Below are positions 31,738 to 39,380 of a stretch of DNA of 40,290 bases, in pieces. The stretch lies in NCBI GenBank assembly GCA_017550765.1, contig JAFZOC010000142.1, positions 1-40,290 on the forward strand. The letters run 5' to 3'. The stretch comes from Oscillospiraceae bacterium. GTDB taxonomy: Bacteria > Bacillota_A > Clostridia > Oscillospirales > Oscillospiraceae. A program made the position numbers and the translations under genes. Positions within the stretch are counted from its first letter, which is position 1; every line of letters begins with the position of its first letter. The notes beneath the pieces are model-generated. The model was not told where the DNA came from, did not search any database, and was given only the letters and a program-made list of their open reading frames with translations.

Positions 31738-32813
31738 GCAAGGATATCCTGTCCATGCTTCCCGGCGAGATCGAAGAGGAGCTCACCGCCATGGGCGAAC
31801 CGAAATATCGCGCGAAGCAGGTGTTCCGCTGGCTCCATCGCGGCGTGCGCGACTTCGACGGGATGAGCGATCTGCCCAAGGCGCTCCGGGAAAAAATGAA
31901 AGCCCGCTATACGCTCTATCAGCCCAAGGTCTTGTCAAAACAGGTCTCCCAGATCGACGGGACGATCAAATACCTCTGGGAACTGTACGACGGGAACGCG
32001 GTGGAGACCGTCGTGATGAGCTACAAGCACGGCAACACCGTTTGCGTATCGTCTCAGGTAGGCTGTCGCCAGGGCTGCGCTTTCTGCGCTTCCACCATCG
32101 GCGGCCTGGTGCGCTGTCTGGAGCCTTCTGAGATCCTGGACGAGGTGCTCTTCTCCCAGCTCGAGTCCGGCAAGCCCACCTCCAATATCGTTCTGATGGG
32201 CATCGGAGAACCGCTGGACAATTTTGAAAATGTGATGCGTTTCCTTGAGCTTGTGAACCACCCGGACGGGATGGATATCGGCATGCGCCACATCTCCCTT
32301 TCCACCTGCGGCATCACCGAGCGTTTCGACGATCTGGCGGCACGCGATCTCCAGCTCACGCTTTCGGTATCGCTGCATGCGCCGGATGACGAGACCCGCT
32401 CCAAGATCATGCCTGCCAATCGCGGGCGCGGAATCAGACAGCTGATGGAGGCCTGCCGCCGCTATTACGATCGCACCGGGCGGCGCATCTCCTTCGAATA
32501 CGCCATGATCGATGGGGTGAACGACACGGAGCGCCATGCCAGGCTCCTGGCGAAGGAAGCGCGCAGCATCGCCGCCCATGTGAACCTGATCCCGCTCAAC
32601 CATGTGGAGGAGCGGCAGTTCCAGCCCTCTACGCCCGGGCACATGCGCGCATTCATCAAGATCCTGGAAGAAGAGGGCGTGAACGTGACTGTGCGCAGGC
32701 GTTTGGGCAGCGACGTGGACGCATCCTGCGGGCAGTTGCGGCGGAAGATGCAGAGAGCAGAGAAAGGATCTGCGGCAAAGGCCGCAGAGAGCGGACCTAC
32801 GGTCCAAGAGTGA
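31734..32813 (+). CDS. rlmN: 23S rRNA (adenine(2503)-C(2))-methyltransferase RlmN
   Basis: 359 residues, radical SAM. The cluster motif is CRQGCAFC (Cys111, Cys115, Cys118), MGIGEPLDN is the GEP-like motif, and the C-terminal DASCGQLRRK holds the second methyl-carrying Cys. It modifies A2503 of 23S rRNA, and tRNA in some species. Its last 20 codons are Ala/Glu-rich and non-conserved. They encode two RNA hairpins (32770-32787 and 32793-32805) and end inside a 14-bp tandem duplication. Confidence 0.97.
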   Translation: MSKDILSMLPGEIEEELTAMGEPKYRAKQVFRWLHRGVRDFDGMSDLPKALREKMKARYTLYQPKVLSKQVSQIDGTIKYLWELYDGNAVETVVMSYKHGNTVCVSSQVGCRQGCAFCASTIGGLVRCLEPSEILDEVLFSQLESGKPTSNIVLMGIGEPLDNFENVMRFLELVNHPDGMDIGMRHISLSTCGITERFDDLAARDLQLTLSVSLHAPDDETRSKIMPANRGRGIRQLMEACRRYYDRTGRRISFEYAMIDGVNDTERHARLLAKEARSIAAHVNLIPLNHVEERQFQPSTPGHMRAFIKILEEEGVNVTVRRRLGSDVDASCGQLRRKMQRAEKGSAAKAAESGPTVQE

Positions 32814-32830
32814 TATTCCAAGAGTGATAT
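32803..32830 (+). repeat. Exact 14-bp tandem duplication at the rlmN/prpC junction
   Basis: TCCAAGAGTGATAT occurs at 32803-32816 and again at 32817-32830. The first copy holds the rlmN stop TGA (32811-32813). The second supplies the AAGAG ahead of, and the first two bases of, the prpC ATG (32829). With a single copy the two genes would be two bases apart. Confidence 0.9.
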
Positions 32831-33575
32831 GAAGAGCTTTGGTCTGACAGACAAAGGGACCGTCAGGTCCGAGAACCAGGACAGCTTCCTGCTGGAGCTG
32901 TACCCGGAGAAGGGGCTGACGATCGCTGTCCTGTGCGACGGCATGGGCGGCGAACGGGCGGGTGGCCTGGCCAGCCGTCTGAGCGACCGCGCCTTCGCGA
33001 CCTGCGTCTTCGAGCGTCTGCGATCCAGCAGCGGCAAGACCTACGATCTGGAAGCGATCATGCGCGGAGCCTGCGCGGAAGCCAACGGCGTCGCCTATGA
33101 GTACTCCCGCTTCGGCGAGGAATACCGGGGCATGGGCACGACCATCGTAGGCGCTGTGATCAAGCGCAGCGGAAGTGGGTATATTATCAACGTCGGGGAC
33201 AGCAGAGCCTATCTGATCTCGCCTCTGCGGAAGAGCATCCGTCAGGTCACCCGCGATCATTCCCTGGTGGAAGAACTGGTGCGCTTCGGCGCGATCTCCA
33301 GGGAAGATGCCAAGACCCATCCGCAGCGGAACGTGATCACACGGGCCCTCGGATCGGAAGAGAGCGTTTTCGCCGACCTTTTTCCTGTCAAGATCGGGAT
33401 TGGGGAGATCCTTTTGCTCTGCTCGGACGGACTGAGCAACACCGTAGAAGACCGGGAGATCTTGGAGACCGCACGCAAGCATCGCGATCCGGAGGAACTT
33501 TGCCGCAGGCTCATGGATCTGGCCCTTCTGCGAGGCGCACGGGACAATGTCACCGTGATCGCCCTGCGGAGATGA
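32829..33575 (+). CDS. prpC: PP2C-family Ser/Thr protein phosphatase
   Basis: 248 residues. It is a Mn/Mg-dependent PPM phosphatase. The N-terminal metal motif reads GLTDKGTVRSENQDSF, then VLCDGMGGERAGG, with GTTIVGAVI, NVGDSRAYL and LLCSDGLSNTV in family order and a final DNVTVI. It reverses phosphorylation by the neighbouring PASTA kinase. The SD is weak (AAGAG in the second copy of a tandem repeat), so expression may depend on coupling to rlmN. The order prpC-prkC-rsgA is conserved in Bacillota. Confidence 0.96.
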   Translation: MKSFGLTDKGTVRSENQDSFLLELYPEKGLTIAVLCDGMGGERAGGLASRLSDRAFATCVFERLRSSSGKTYDLEAIMRGACAEANGVAYEYSRFGEEYRGMGTTIVGAVIKRSGSGYIINVGDSRAYLISPLRKSIRQVTRDHSLVEELVRFGAISREDAKTHPQRNVITRALGSEESVFADLFPVKIGIGEILLLCSDGLSNTVEDREILETARKHRDPEELCRRLMDLALLRGARDNVTVIALRR

Positions 33576-33590
33576 CCGGGAGGTACTGGA

Positions 33591-35258
33591 ATGGACGAAC
33601 AAGATCGGAATATCGGACTGGTCCTGGAGGACCGCTATGAGCTGATCGAGCATATCGGCGAAGGCGGTATGGCCGTCGTCTACAAAGCGAAGGATCTGCG
33701 TCTGGACCGCCTGGTCGCTGTAAAGATCATGCGGCCGGAGATGGCCCGGCAGGATGAGTTCCGGCAGCGCTTCTATGCCGAATCCCACGCTGTCGCCATG
33801 CTCTCCGACCCCAACATCGTCGCTGTGTTCGACGTGAGCCATGAGCAGGACATCGAATACATAGTCATGGAGCTGGTCCAGGGGATCACGCTCAAGGACT
33901 ATATGATCCAGAAAGGTCCGATCCCCTGGAAACAGGCAGTCTATTTCGCCAAGCAGATATGCCGCGCCTTGATCCACGCCCACGAACGCGGCGTGATCCA
34001 CCGGGATATCAAGCCGCAGAACATGCTCCTGCTGCGCAACGGCACTCTCAAAGTCGGCGATTTCGGCATCGCGGCTCTGGAGAACGAGATGACCGAAGCC
34101 AAGGGCATCGCCATCGGCTCCATCCATTATATGTCGCCTGAACAGATCCGCGGAGAGAGCCCCGATCCCCGCAGCGATATCTATTCCCTGGGAGTCGTGA
34201 TGTACGAGATGCTCACGGACTCGCTGCCTTTCATCGGCGACACCCCGGGCGAGATCGCAGTCAAGCACCTGAACACGCTGCCCGTATCCATCTGCAAGCT
34301 GGAGCCGGATGTGCCGCAGGAGCTGGAAGATATCGTCGCCAAAGCCATGCAGACCGATATCGACCGTCGCTATCAGAGCGCGTCTGAGATGCTCGAAGCT
34401 CTGGACCGCTTCACCCTAGATCAGGCCAGACAGGAAGACGAGGCCAAGGCAGTGGAATTAGAGACCCCCTCTGTGGTGCCGGTCCGATCCGTCAGCGAAA
34501 TGTCGCAGGAACAGTACCAGCGCCGCAGGAAACGTTCGTCGCGGGTGACTTTCCTTGCCGGTACGTTCGGCGTACTGGTCACGCTGCTGGCACTGGCGAT
34601 CTTCCTTTTCAACTATTTTCTGCGAGACCTTTTCACCGAGGCCGAACGGGTCATCGTGCCGGACTTCCACGGCAAGAGCTATGAAGACCTGCTGCGCGAT
34701 CCTCAGAACGCGATCTATCGATTCGAGATCGTACTGCTGAGTCCCGGCGCCACCATCGTCGACCGGCAGGAGCCCGCAGCCGGGACCCGAGAGAACGTAG
34801 ACAGCGACGGGATCTCCGTACGGCTCTATGTGCGTTCGAACTCTTCACAGGTGCCGGACGTGTTCAACATGGATTACCGGGAGGCTACCGCGATCTTGCG
34901 TATGGCAGGCTATTACGCCGAGATCGTGGACCAAGTATCGGAAGAATATGCGCGCAATATGGTCATGGGCATCTCGCCTGAAGCCGGGCAGGAACTGCCC
35001 CAGGGCTCGGTGGTCTATCTCACGGTCAGCGCCGGACCGGAGATCCAGTATGTGACAGTGCCCAACCTCGTAGGCCTGTCGGAGGTCGCCGCCATCGGGA
35101 AGATCGAGAGCAGCGAGCTCAGCTACGGCGGCTCGGAGTATACAAGGAGCGATCTGCCTGCCGGCACGGTGATCGGACAGAGCGCCGAGGCATTCGGCCA
35201 GATGCCGTCCCATGGCAAGATCATCCTGCGGGTCTCTACCGGACCGGAGGAAGGATGA
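33591..35258 (+). CDS. prkC: PASTA-domain Ser/Thr protein kinase
   Basis: 555 residues. Kinase domain about 16-275: glycine loop IGEGGMAVVY, Lys45, HRDIKPQN (137-144), DFG 157-159 and SPEQIRGE. A basic stretch RRRKR leads to a membrane segment (about 320-343). Three extracytoplasmic PASTA repeats follow (about 356-417, 423-487, 490-552); the first is the most divergent. Such kinases sense muropeptides or lipid II and control growth and spore germination. GGAGG lies 6-7 bases upstream. The stop overlaps the rsgA start by four bases. Confidence 0.97.
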   Translation: MDEQDRNIGLVLEDRYELIEHIGEGGMAVVYKAKDLRLDRLVAVKIMRPEMARQDEFRQRFYAESHAVAMLSDPNIVAVFDVSHEQDIEYIVMELVQGITLKDYMIQKGPIPWKQAVYFAKQICRALIHAHERGVIHRDIKPQNMLLLRNGTLKVGDFGIAALENEMTEAKGIAIGSIHYMSPEQIRGESPDPRSDIYSLGVVMYEMLTDSLPFIGDTPGEIAVKHLNTLPVSICKLEPDVPQELEDIVAKAMQTDIDRRYQSASEMLEALDRFTLDQARQEDEAKAVELETPSVVPVRSVSEMSQEQYQRRRKRSSRVTFLAGTFGVLVTLLALAIFLFNYFLRDLFTEAERVIVPDFHGKSYEDLLRDPQNAIYRFEIVLLSPGATIVDRQEPAAGTRENVDSDGISVRLYVRSNSSQVPDVFNMDYREATAILRMAGYYAEIVDQVSEEYARNMVMGISPEAGQELPQGSVVYLTVSAGPEIQYVTVPNLVGLSEVAAIGKIESSELSYGGSEYTRSDLPAGTVIGQSAEAFGQMPSHGKIILRVSTGPEEG

Positions 35259-36154
35259 CGGAAGGCATCATATTCCGGGCCCTCAGCGGTTTCTATCACG
35301 TCCGCGCCGGAGAAGAGACGATCGTCTGCAAAGCCCGCGGCCGTTTCCGCTTGGATGGGACTTCGCCCTTGGTGGGCGACCGGGTCTCCTGCACAAGGGA
35401 CCGCGACGGCTCCGGGCGTATCGACAAGGTCCTCCCGCGGCGCAACTGGTTCATCCGTCCCGCTGTCGCCAATATCGACGCACTGGTCTTCGTGGCCGCC
35501 AACACCGAGCCGGTCACGGACCCCTTTTTGATCGACCGGGTCGCTGTGCTGGCCGCCGACGCAGGCTGTGAGCTCATCGTCTGCATCAACAAGACGGACC
35601 TGGATCGGGGCGAAGAGCTGGAGGCGATCTATCGGAGAGCCGGATACTGCGTGGTCTGCACCAGCGCGGAGAATGGCGACGGCATCGAAGAACTGCGCCA
35701 GGCCCTGCGCGGGAAGATCTGCGCTTTCACCGGCAATTCCGGAGTAGGCAAGTCCAGTCTCCTCAACGCTCTCGCGCCGGAGCTGGCGCTCCGCACCGGG
35801 GAGATCAGCGAAAAGCTGGGACGCGGTCGCCACACGACCCGTCATGTGGAGCTCTTCTCTCTGGGCGGGGAGAGCTACGTCGCGGATACGCCAGGTTTCG
35901 CCTCCTTTGAGATCGCTTGCATGCGCATCATCCCGAAGGAGGAACTGCAGTACGACATGCCGGACTTCGCGCCTTATCTGGGGCATTGCCGTTTTCCGGA
36001 CTGCAGCCATCGCCGGGAGCCGGAATGTGCCATCCGCAGCGCGGTCGACGCCGGCGAGATCTCCGTGAGCCGGTATCGCTCCTATCTGCGTCTCTACGAA
36101 CTCAGCGCGCAGCACAAGCCCTGGGACAAAGCGTTCCAGACAGCCGCTGAATGA
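35255..36154 (+). CDS. rsgA: Ribosome small-subunit GTPase RsgA
   Basis: 299 residues with a circularly permuted GTPase. An OB-fold (about 1-65) is followed by G4 NKTD (112-115), G5 in CTSAENGDG, G1 GNSGVGKS (160-167), and G3 DTPGFASF. The zinc finger is in CRFPDCSHRREPEC. The protein checks late 30S assembly. In B. subtilis the homologue CpgA is a PrkC substrate, which fits the gene order. rpe and thiN, which follow it there, are missing; the spoVM region comes next. Confidence 0.96.
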   Translation: MTEGIIFRALSGFYHVRAGEETIVCKARGRFRLDGTSPLVGDRVSCTRDRDGSGRIDKVLPRRNWFIRPAVANIDALVFVAANTEPVTDPFLIDRVAVLAADAGCELIVCINKTDLDRGEELEAIYRRAGYCVVCTSAENGDGIEELRQALRGKICAFTGNSGVGKSSLLNALAPELALRTGEISEKLGRGRHTTRHVELFSLGGESYVADTPGFASFEIACMRIIPKEELQYDMPDFAPYLGHCRFPDCSHRREPECAIRSAVDAGEISVSRYRSYLRLYELSAQHKPWDKAFQTAAE

Positions 36155-36194
36155 TCGATCTGCACAGAGCCCGAACGGAAAGCGCATACATCGC

Positions 36195-36240
36195 CCGCCC
36201 CCCGCATACGGTATAGAGAAATACCGGATGCGGGGGGCGG
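36195..36240 (+). terminator. Long GC hairpin between rsgA and the small ORFs
   Basis: A 13-bp stem (36195-36207 with 36228-36240) continues after one mismatch as a 6-bp stem (36209-36214 with 36221-36226). No U-run follows (TCCATTATG). Its 3' arm contains the only SD-like G-rich run ahead of the 51-residue ORF. It may end the rsgA transcript poorly, or control the downstream start. Confidence 0.55.
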
Positions 36241-36246
36241 TCCATT

Positions 36247-36402
36247 ATGCGAAGAGGACGCTGCGGTCTGTGGGGCATTGCGGCGATCGGAGCCGGGATC
36301 TTCATCCTGATGGCTCTGGTCCTGCCGTCGCAGTTCTGGTGGGGCTTCCTGGCGCTGGGCCTCATCGGTGTCGGGGTCTGGTATCTGCGCTGCTGTGGCT
36401 AG
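36247..36402 (+). CDS. Small two-helix membrane protein (51 residues)
   Basis: Starts with MRRGRCGLWGIAAIGAG and has two hydrophobic segments (about 8-26 and 30-46) around a PSQFWWGF turn, ending in YLRCC-Gly. The Arg-rich N-terminus suggests a cytoplasmic start. I do not recognise a named family, but codon use and an SD-ready downstream neighbour make it a credible gene. It lies 11 bases before the SpoVM-like ORF, so a role in sporulation is possible. Its SD-like GGGGGGCGG lies inside the 3' arm of a stable hairpin, 6 bases before the ATG. Confidence 0.7.
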   Translation: MRRGRCGLWGIAAIGAGIFILMALVLPSQFWWGFLALGLIGVGVWYLRCCG

Positions 36403-36413
36403 GAGGAGATCGG

Positions 36414-36485
36414 ATGAAGGTATATGTGTTCCGCTTGCCCCGTCTGCTGGCGCGCTTTCTGCTCTGGCTCTCGGGAGAAGCTTGA
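36414..36485 (+). CDS. spoVM: SpoVM-like stage V sporulation peptide (23 residues)
   Basis: ATG 36414 follows an ideal AGGAGGAG (36401-36408) by five bases. The peptide begins MKVYVFRLPRLLARF. Aligned with B. subtilis SpoVM (MKFYTIKLPKFLGGI...) it keeps Met1, Lys2, Tyr4, a basic residue at 7, Leu8, the functionally important Pro9, a basic residue at 10 and Leu12, and has the same amphipathic-helix character. SpoVM embeds in the curved forespore membrane and anchors SpoIVA to start coat assembly. The place after rlmN-prpC-prkC-rsgA is that of spoVM in B. subtilis. The C-terminus is three residues shorter and less basic. Confidence 0.8.
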   Translation: MKVYVFRLPRLLARFLLWLSGEA

Positions 36486-36802
36486 TACCAGCATCCCACA
36501 GAACGGCTTGAGATCTTCCAGCCGGAACTGTGTCATACTGCGTTGCAGAACTTGGAGCTCCGAAAGTATCCACCACTCTCTACGCCATGTCTGACGCAGG
36601 TCTGCCTCGGGACCTTACTGAGCCATCTTGTGGGCGACCGTATACGGCTCTCGCGCGGACCGGTCCGCACGAGCTGCGGATGCGGTCATCAGCACGCTGA
36701 ACCTGCGCTCAGGCGCCTTGGGAGGGCGCCGCCGACGCAGCAGGCGCACATCGACCGATCTGCGCCCAGCTTTCAGATCATCATAAGAAAAGGAGTCATA
36801 TC
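36486..36802 (+). other. 317-base region without a gene, two GC palindromes
   Basis: No frame on either strand looks coding, and rpmB, which is next to spoVM in B. subtilis, is not here. Visible are a 10-bp palindrome CCGTATACGG (36638-36647) and a 14-bp palindrome GCGGACCGGTCCGC (36655-36668). No convincing sigma-A promoter was found; a sporulation promoter for the SPOCS gene is possible but I could not place one. Confidence 0.5.
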
Positions 36803-38281
36803 ATGCAGATCCAACTGCTAGACGATGCTCTCCCCGCGCTGGAAGCGGGAGAGCCGGTCCGGAAGCGCGTCCTCATCAACGCGGAGCAGGTCCTGCCGGA
36901 CTCGAACGCGGACCTGGGACAACTGCTCACGGTCCAGAGCACGCTGTTGCTCAAGGGGAAAGAGATCGGCGTCGATACCGTTACGATCTCCGGCGAGATC
37001 CTATCCTGTGTCCAGTATCTGTCTGAAGGGGAGGGGGCGCTGAGCTCTCTGACGGTCCGGAGATCGTTCCGCTTCGACGCGGGCCTTGAGGGCACAGACC
37101 CTTCTGCGCTGCCGCAGCTGGACTGGACCATCGCGCGCACGGAGGCGCGGCCTTTGAATTCTCGCAAGCTGGCGGTGAACTATGAGATCGAAGCGGAGAT
37201 CCGGCCTTTCCGATCCGTGAGCTTCGTCTCCGAGAGCCGGCCGCCCGAGATCGCGCCGGACGGTATCCGCACCTTGGATGCCGGCAAAGCCGCCTATCGC
37301 TGTCTTTCCGTCACCGAAAAGGCATTCGTGATCCGGGAGCAGGTCCCGCTCCCATCCTCGCTGCGGGAAAAAGAGCAGCTGCTCTCCAAATGCATCGGCT
37401 TCAACTGTCAGGGCTTTGAACAGATCGGGAGCCGCGCGATCGTGAAGGGAGCGCTCTCGATCGTCCTGTGGTACAAGGGGGAGAACGGTCTGCCCAGGGA
37501 TCTCGCCCTCTCAGTGCCCTTCTCTCAGCTCCTCGATATCGGAGAAACAGCCGTGTGCGCCCAGCAGATGTTCGTCTGTCCGAGCTCTTTGGAACTGGAG
37601 CTGGTCCAGACGATAGAGGGGGACCTGGCTCTCGACGCGGAGGTGCATGCCATCCTCCAGCTCGCTGTGTGGACGCAGGAGGACCTGCGCTATATCCAAG
37701 ACGCCTACAGTCTGCGCGCCGACTGCGTCTGCCATACAGAAGAGCGGGACTATGTGACGCGTGTGGAGCACGAGGAGAGGCATCTGGATCTCGATACGCG
37801 TCTCGCCGGCCTGGGCGATGGTGAGGAACTGCTCGCGTCCTGGATCGAACTGGGCGTCGTAGAGCCCGATGAGAAGGTCCTGCGGCTGCCCGTGACTTTG
37901 GATCTGCTGACGCGGATGTCTTCGGGAGAGCTCTCCAGCGCCCGCCGAAGCTGTACGCTGGAAGCGCCTGCCGTCCCCGGGACGCCGGGACTGGACGCAA
38001 AGATCCTGCAGCATGCCCTCCGCGCGACAGGGGAGGGGCTCGAACTGCATTTGGAGGCCCTTGTGAGCTGGGAACGCCGCAGCGCGGAGAGCATCCGCTG
38101 TGTCAGATCTCTGGATCTTGACGAAGACGGGACGGATAGCAGCTCGAACTGGTCCGTAGCCCTGGTGCGTCCGGCAGGGGAGAGCCTATGGGAGCTCGCG
38201 AAAGCGTATCGGGCAGATCTGGCAGAGATCCGCGCATGGAACGACGAGGATGCGGAGGTGCTGCTGATCCCGAGAGCCTGA
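36803..38281 (+). CDS. SPOCS (DUF3794) and LysM domain protein
   Basis: 492 residues. The N-terminal part repeats the SPOCS pattern seen in SipL/SpoVID-like proteins: once around 30-135 (TVQSTLLLKGKEIGVDTVTI) and again around 185-290 (LSKCIGFNCQGFEQIGSRAI). A C-terminal LysM-like module ends the protein (about 447-491, VRPAGESLWELAKAYRADLA and then IPRA). Such proteins bind SpoIVA in the spore envelope, which makes the nearby spoVM notable. AAAAGGAG lies 10 bases upstream. No signal peptide, as expected for a mother-cell protein. It is also possible that it is one of several paralogues in the genome. Confidence 0.88.
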   Translation: MQIQLLDDALPALEAGEPVRKRVLINAEQVLPDSNADLGQLLTVQSTLLLKGKEIGVDTVTISGEILSCVQYLSEGEGALSSLTVRRSFRFDAGLEGTDPSALPQLDWTIARTEARPLNSRKLAVNYEIEAEIRPFRSVSFVSESRPPEIAPDGIRTLDAGKAAYRCLSVTEKAFVIREQVPLPSSLREKEQLLSKCIGFNCQGFEQIGSRAIVKGALSIVLWYKGENGLPRDLALSVPFSQLLDIGETAVCAQQMFVCPSSLELELVQTIEGDLALDAEVHAILQLAVWTQEDLRYIQDAYSLRADCVCHTEERDYVTRVEHEERHLDLDTRLAGLGDGEELLASWIELGVVEPDEKVLRLPVTLDLLTRMSSGELSSARRSCTLEAPAVPGTPGLDAKILQHALRATGEGLELHLEALVSWERRSAESIRCVRSLDLDEDGTDSSSNWSVALVRPAGESLWELAKAYRADLAEIRAWNDEDAEVLLIPRA

Positions 38282-38421
38282 CGGGGTCGTGGTCTCGGAG
38301 ACCCGGCGCCAGGTCCTGTCTGCTCTCCATGCGCCCGCCGGCACATGCCTGCGTCCATCCCACAAACGAACAGGGCAGGGCGCGCGTATATCTTATCTGC
38401 AGGCTTCCATGCGATCGCCTC

Positions 38422-38450
38422 TTGTCAAAACGCTCCTCTTGTGCTATTAT
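38422..38450 (+). promoter_or_regulatory. Sigma-A promoter of yebC
   Basis: TTGTCA (38422-38427), 17-base spacer, TATTAT (38445-38450), 38 bases before the YebC ATG. Confidence 0.87.
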
Positions 38451-38487
38451 CAACGATGTTGATCTTACACAAGAGGAGTTGTTTTCT

Positions 38488-39225
38488 ATGTCCGGACATT
38501 CCAAATGGCACAATATACAGAAGACGAAGGGCGCGGCTGACGCCAAGCGCGCGCAGGCCTTCACCAAGATCGCGCGCGAGATGATCGTCGCAGTCAAGGA
38601 GGGCGGCGGCGGAGATCCCCGCTCCAATTCCAAGCTGGCCGCGGTCATCGCCAAAGCCAAGGCTGCCAACATGCCCAACGACAACATCCGGCGTACCATC
38701 GACAAGGCTCTGGGCGCCGGCAACACCGAGAACTATGAAAAGATCGTCTATGAGGGCTACGGGCCCTGCGGCGTGGCAGTGATCGTGGAGACCATGACCG
38801 ACAACCGCAACCGCACCGCGGGCGAGATCCGCCACTACTTCGATAAGTACGGCGGCAACATGGGCGCCGCCGGCTGCGTGAGCTGGTCCTTCGACAAGAA
38901 GGGCGTCATCGTCATCGACAACGAGGACGAGGAGCTGGACGAGGACACCGTGATGATGGACGCGCTGGAAGCCGGCGCTGAAGACTTTGAAGCCGAGGGT
39001 GAAGTGATGACCGTCTATACGGGAGTCGACGACGTCGCCGACGTGGCAGACGCGCTCACCGCCGCAGGCTATAAGCTCCTCTCCGCTCAGGTGGAGATGC
39101 TGCCCCAGAACGGCTACATCAAGCTGGGCGAGGACGACGCCAAGAAGTTCCAGAAACTGCTGGAAATGTTAGAGGACTTCGACGACGTCCAGAACGTCTG
39201 GCACAACTGGGATGACGGGGAATGA
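38488..39225 (+). CDS. yebC: YebC/PmpR family protein
   Basis: 245 residues. The hallmark MSGHSKWHNIQ opens the protein, with KGAADAKRAQAFTKIAREM and KAANMPNDNIRRTIDKALG following. The acidic second half is usual. The family is annotated as transcriptional regulators; some members have been linked to resolving ribosome stalls at proline-rich stretches. ATG 38488 has AAGAGGAG nine bases upstream and its own promoter. A hairpin terminator lies about 100 bases after the stop. Confidence 0.96.
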   Translation: MSGHSKWHNIQKTKGAADAKRAQAFTKIAREMIVAVKEGGGGDPRSNSKLAAVIAKAKAANMPNDNIRRTIDKALGAGNTENYEKIVYEGYGPCGVAVIVETMTDNRNRTAGEIRHYFDKYGGNMGAAGCVSWSFDKKGVIVIDNEDEELDEDTVMMDALEAGAEDFEAEGEVMTVYTGVDDVADVADALTAAGYKLLSAQVEMLPQNGYIKLGEDDAKKFQKLLEMLEDFDDVQNVWHNWDDGE

Positions 39226-39331
39226 TGTCTATTCGTTCCGAAGGTCCGTCGGTTCGACGTGATATCGGAACTATTCCAAGAGGAATAGAAAAGCAGCTGT
39301 GCAAACCTTCGTTTTAGCTATGACGACCGTT

Positions 39332-39368
39332 GACCCTCCTGTTGTGACATACAACAGGAGGGTCTTGC
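39332..39368 (+). terminator. Terminator-like hairpin after yebC
   Basis: A perfect 14-bp stem (39332-39345 with 39351-39364), GACAT loop, then TTGCTAT. The U-tract is short. Confidence 0.75.
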
Positions 39369-39380
39369 TATACAGCATTT

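Noticed and set aside
31935..34268. A 777-residue open frame on the minus strand opposite rlmN, prpC and prkC
   Set aside because: Same reason: it mirrors three well-supported genes, has no ribosome-binding site and its composition is that of antisense codons.
36185..36192. CATACATC as a sporulation sigma-E/K -10 box for the spoVM region
   Set aside because: The last base of the -10 consensus does not fit and no matching -35 element lies at the right distance upstream.
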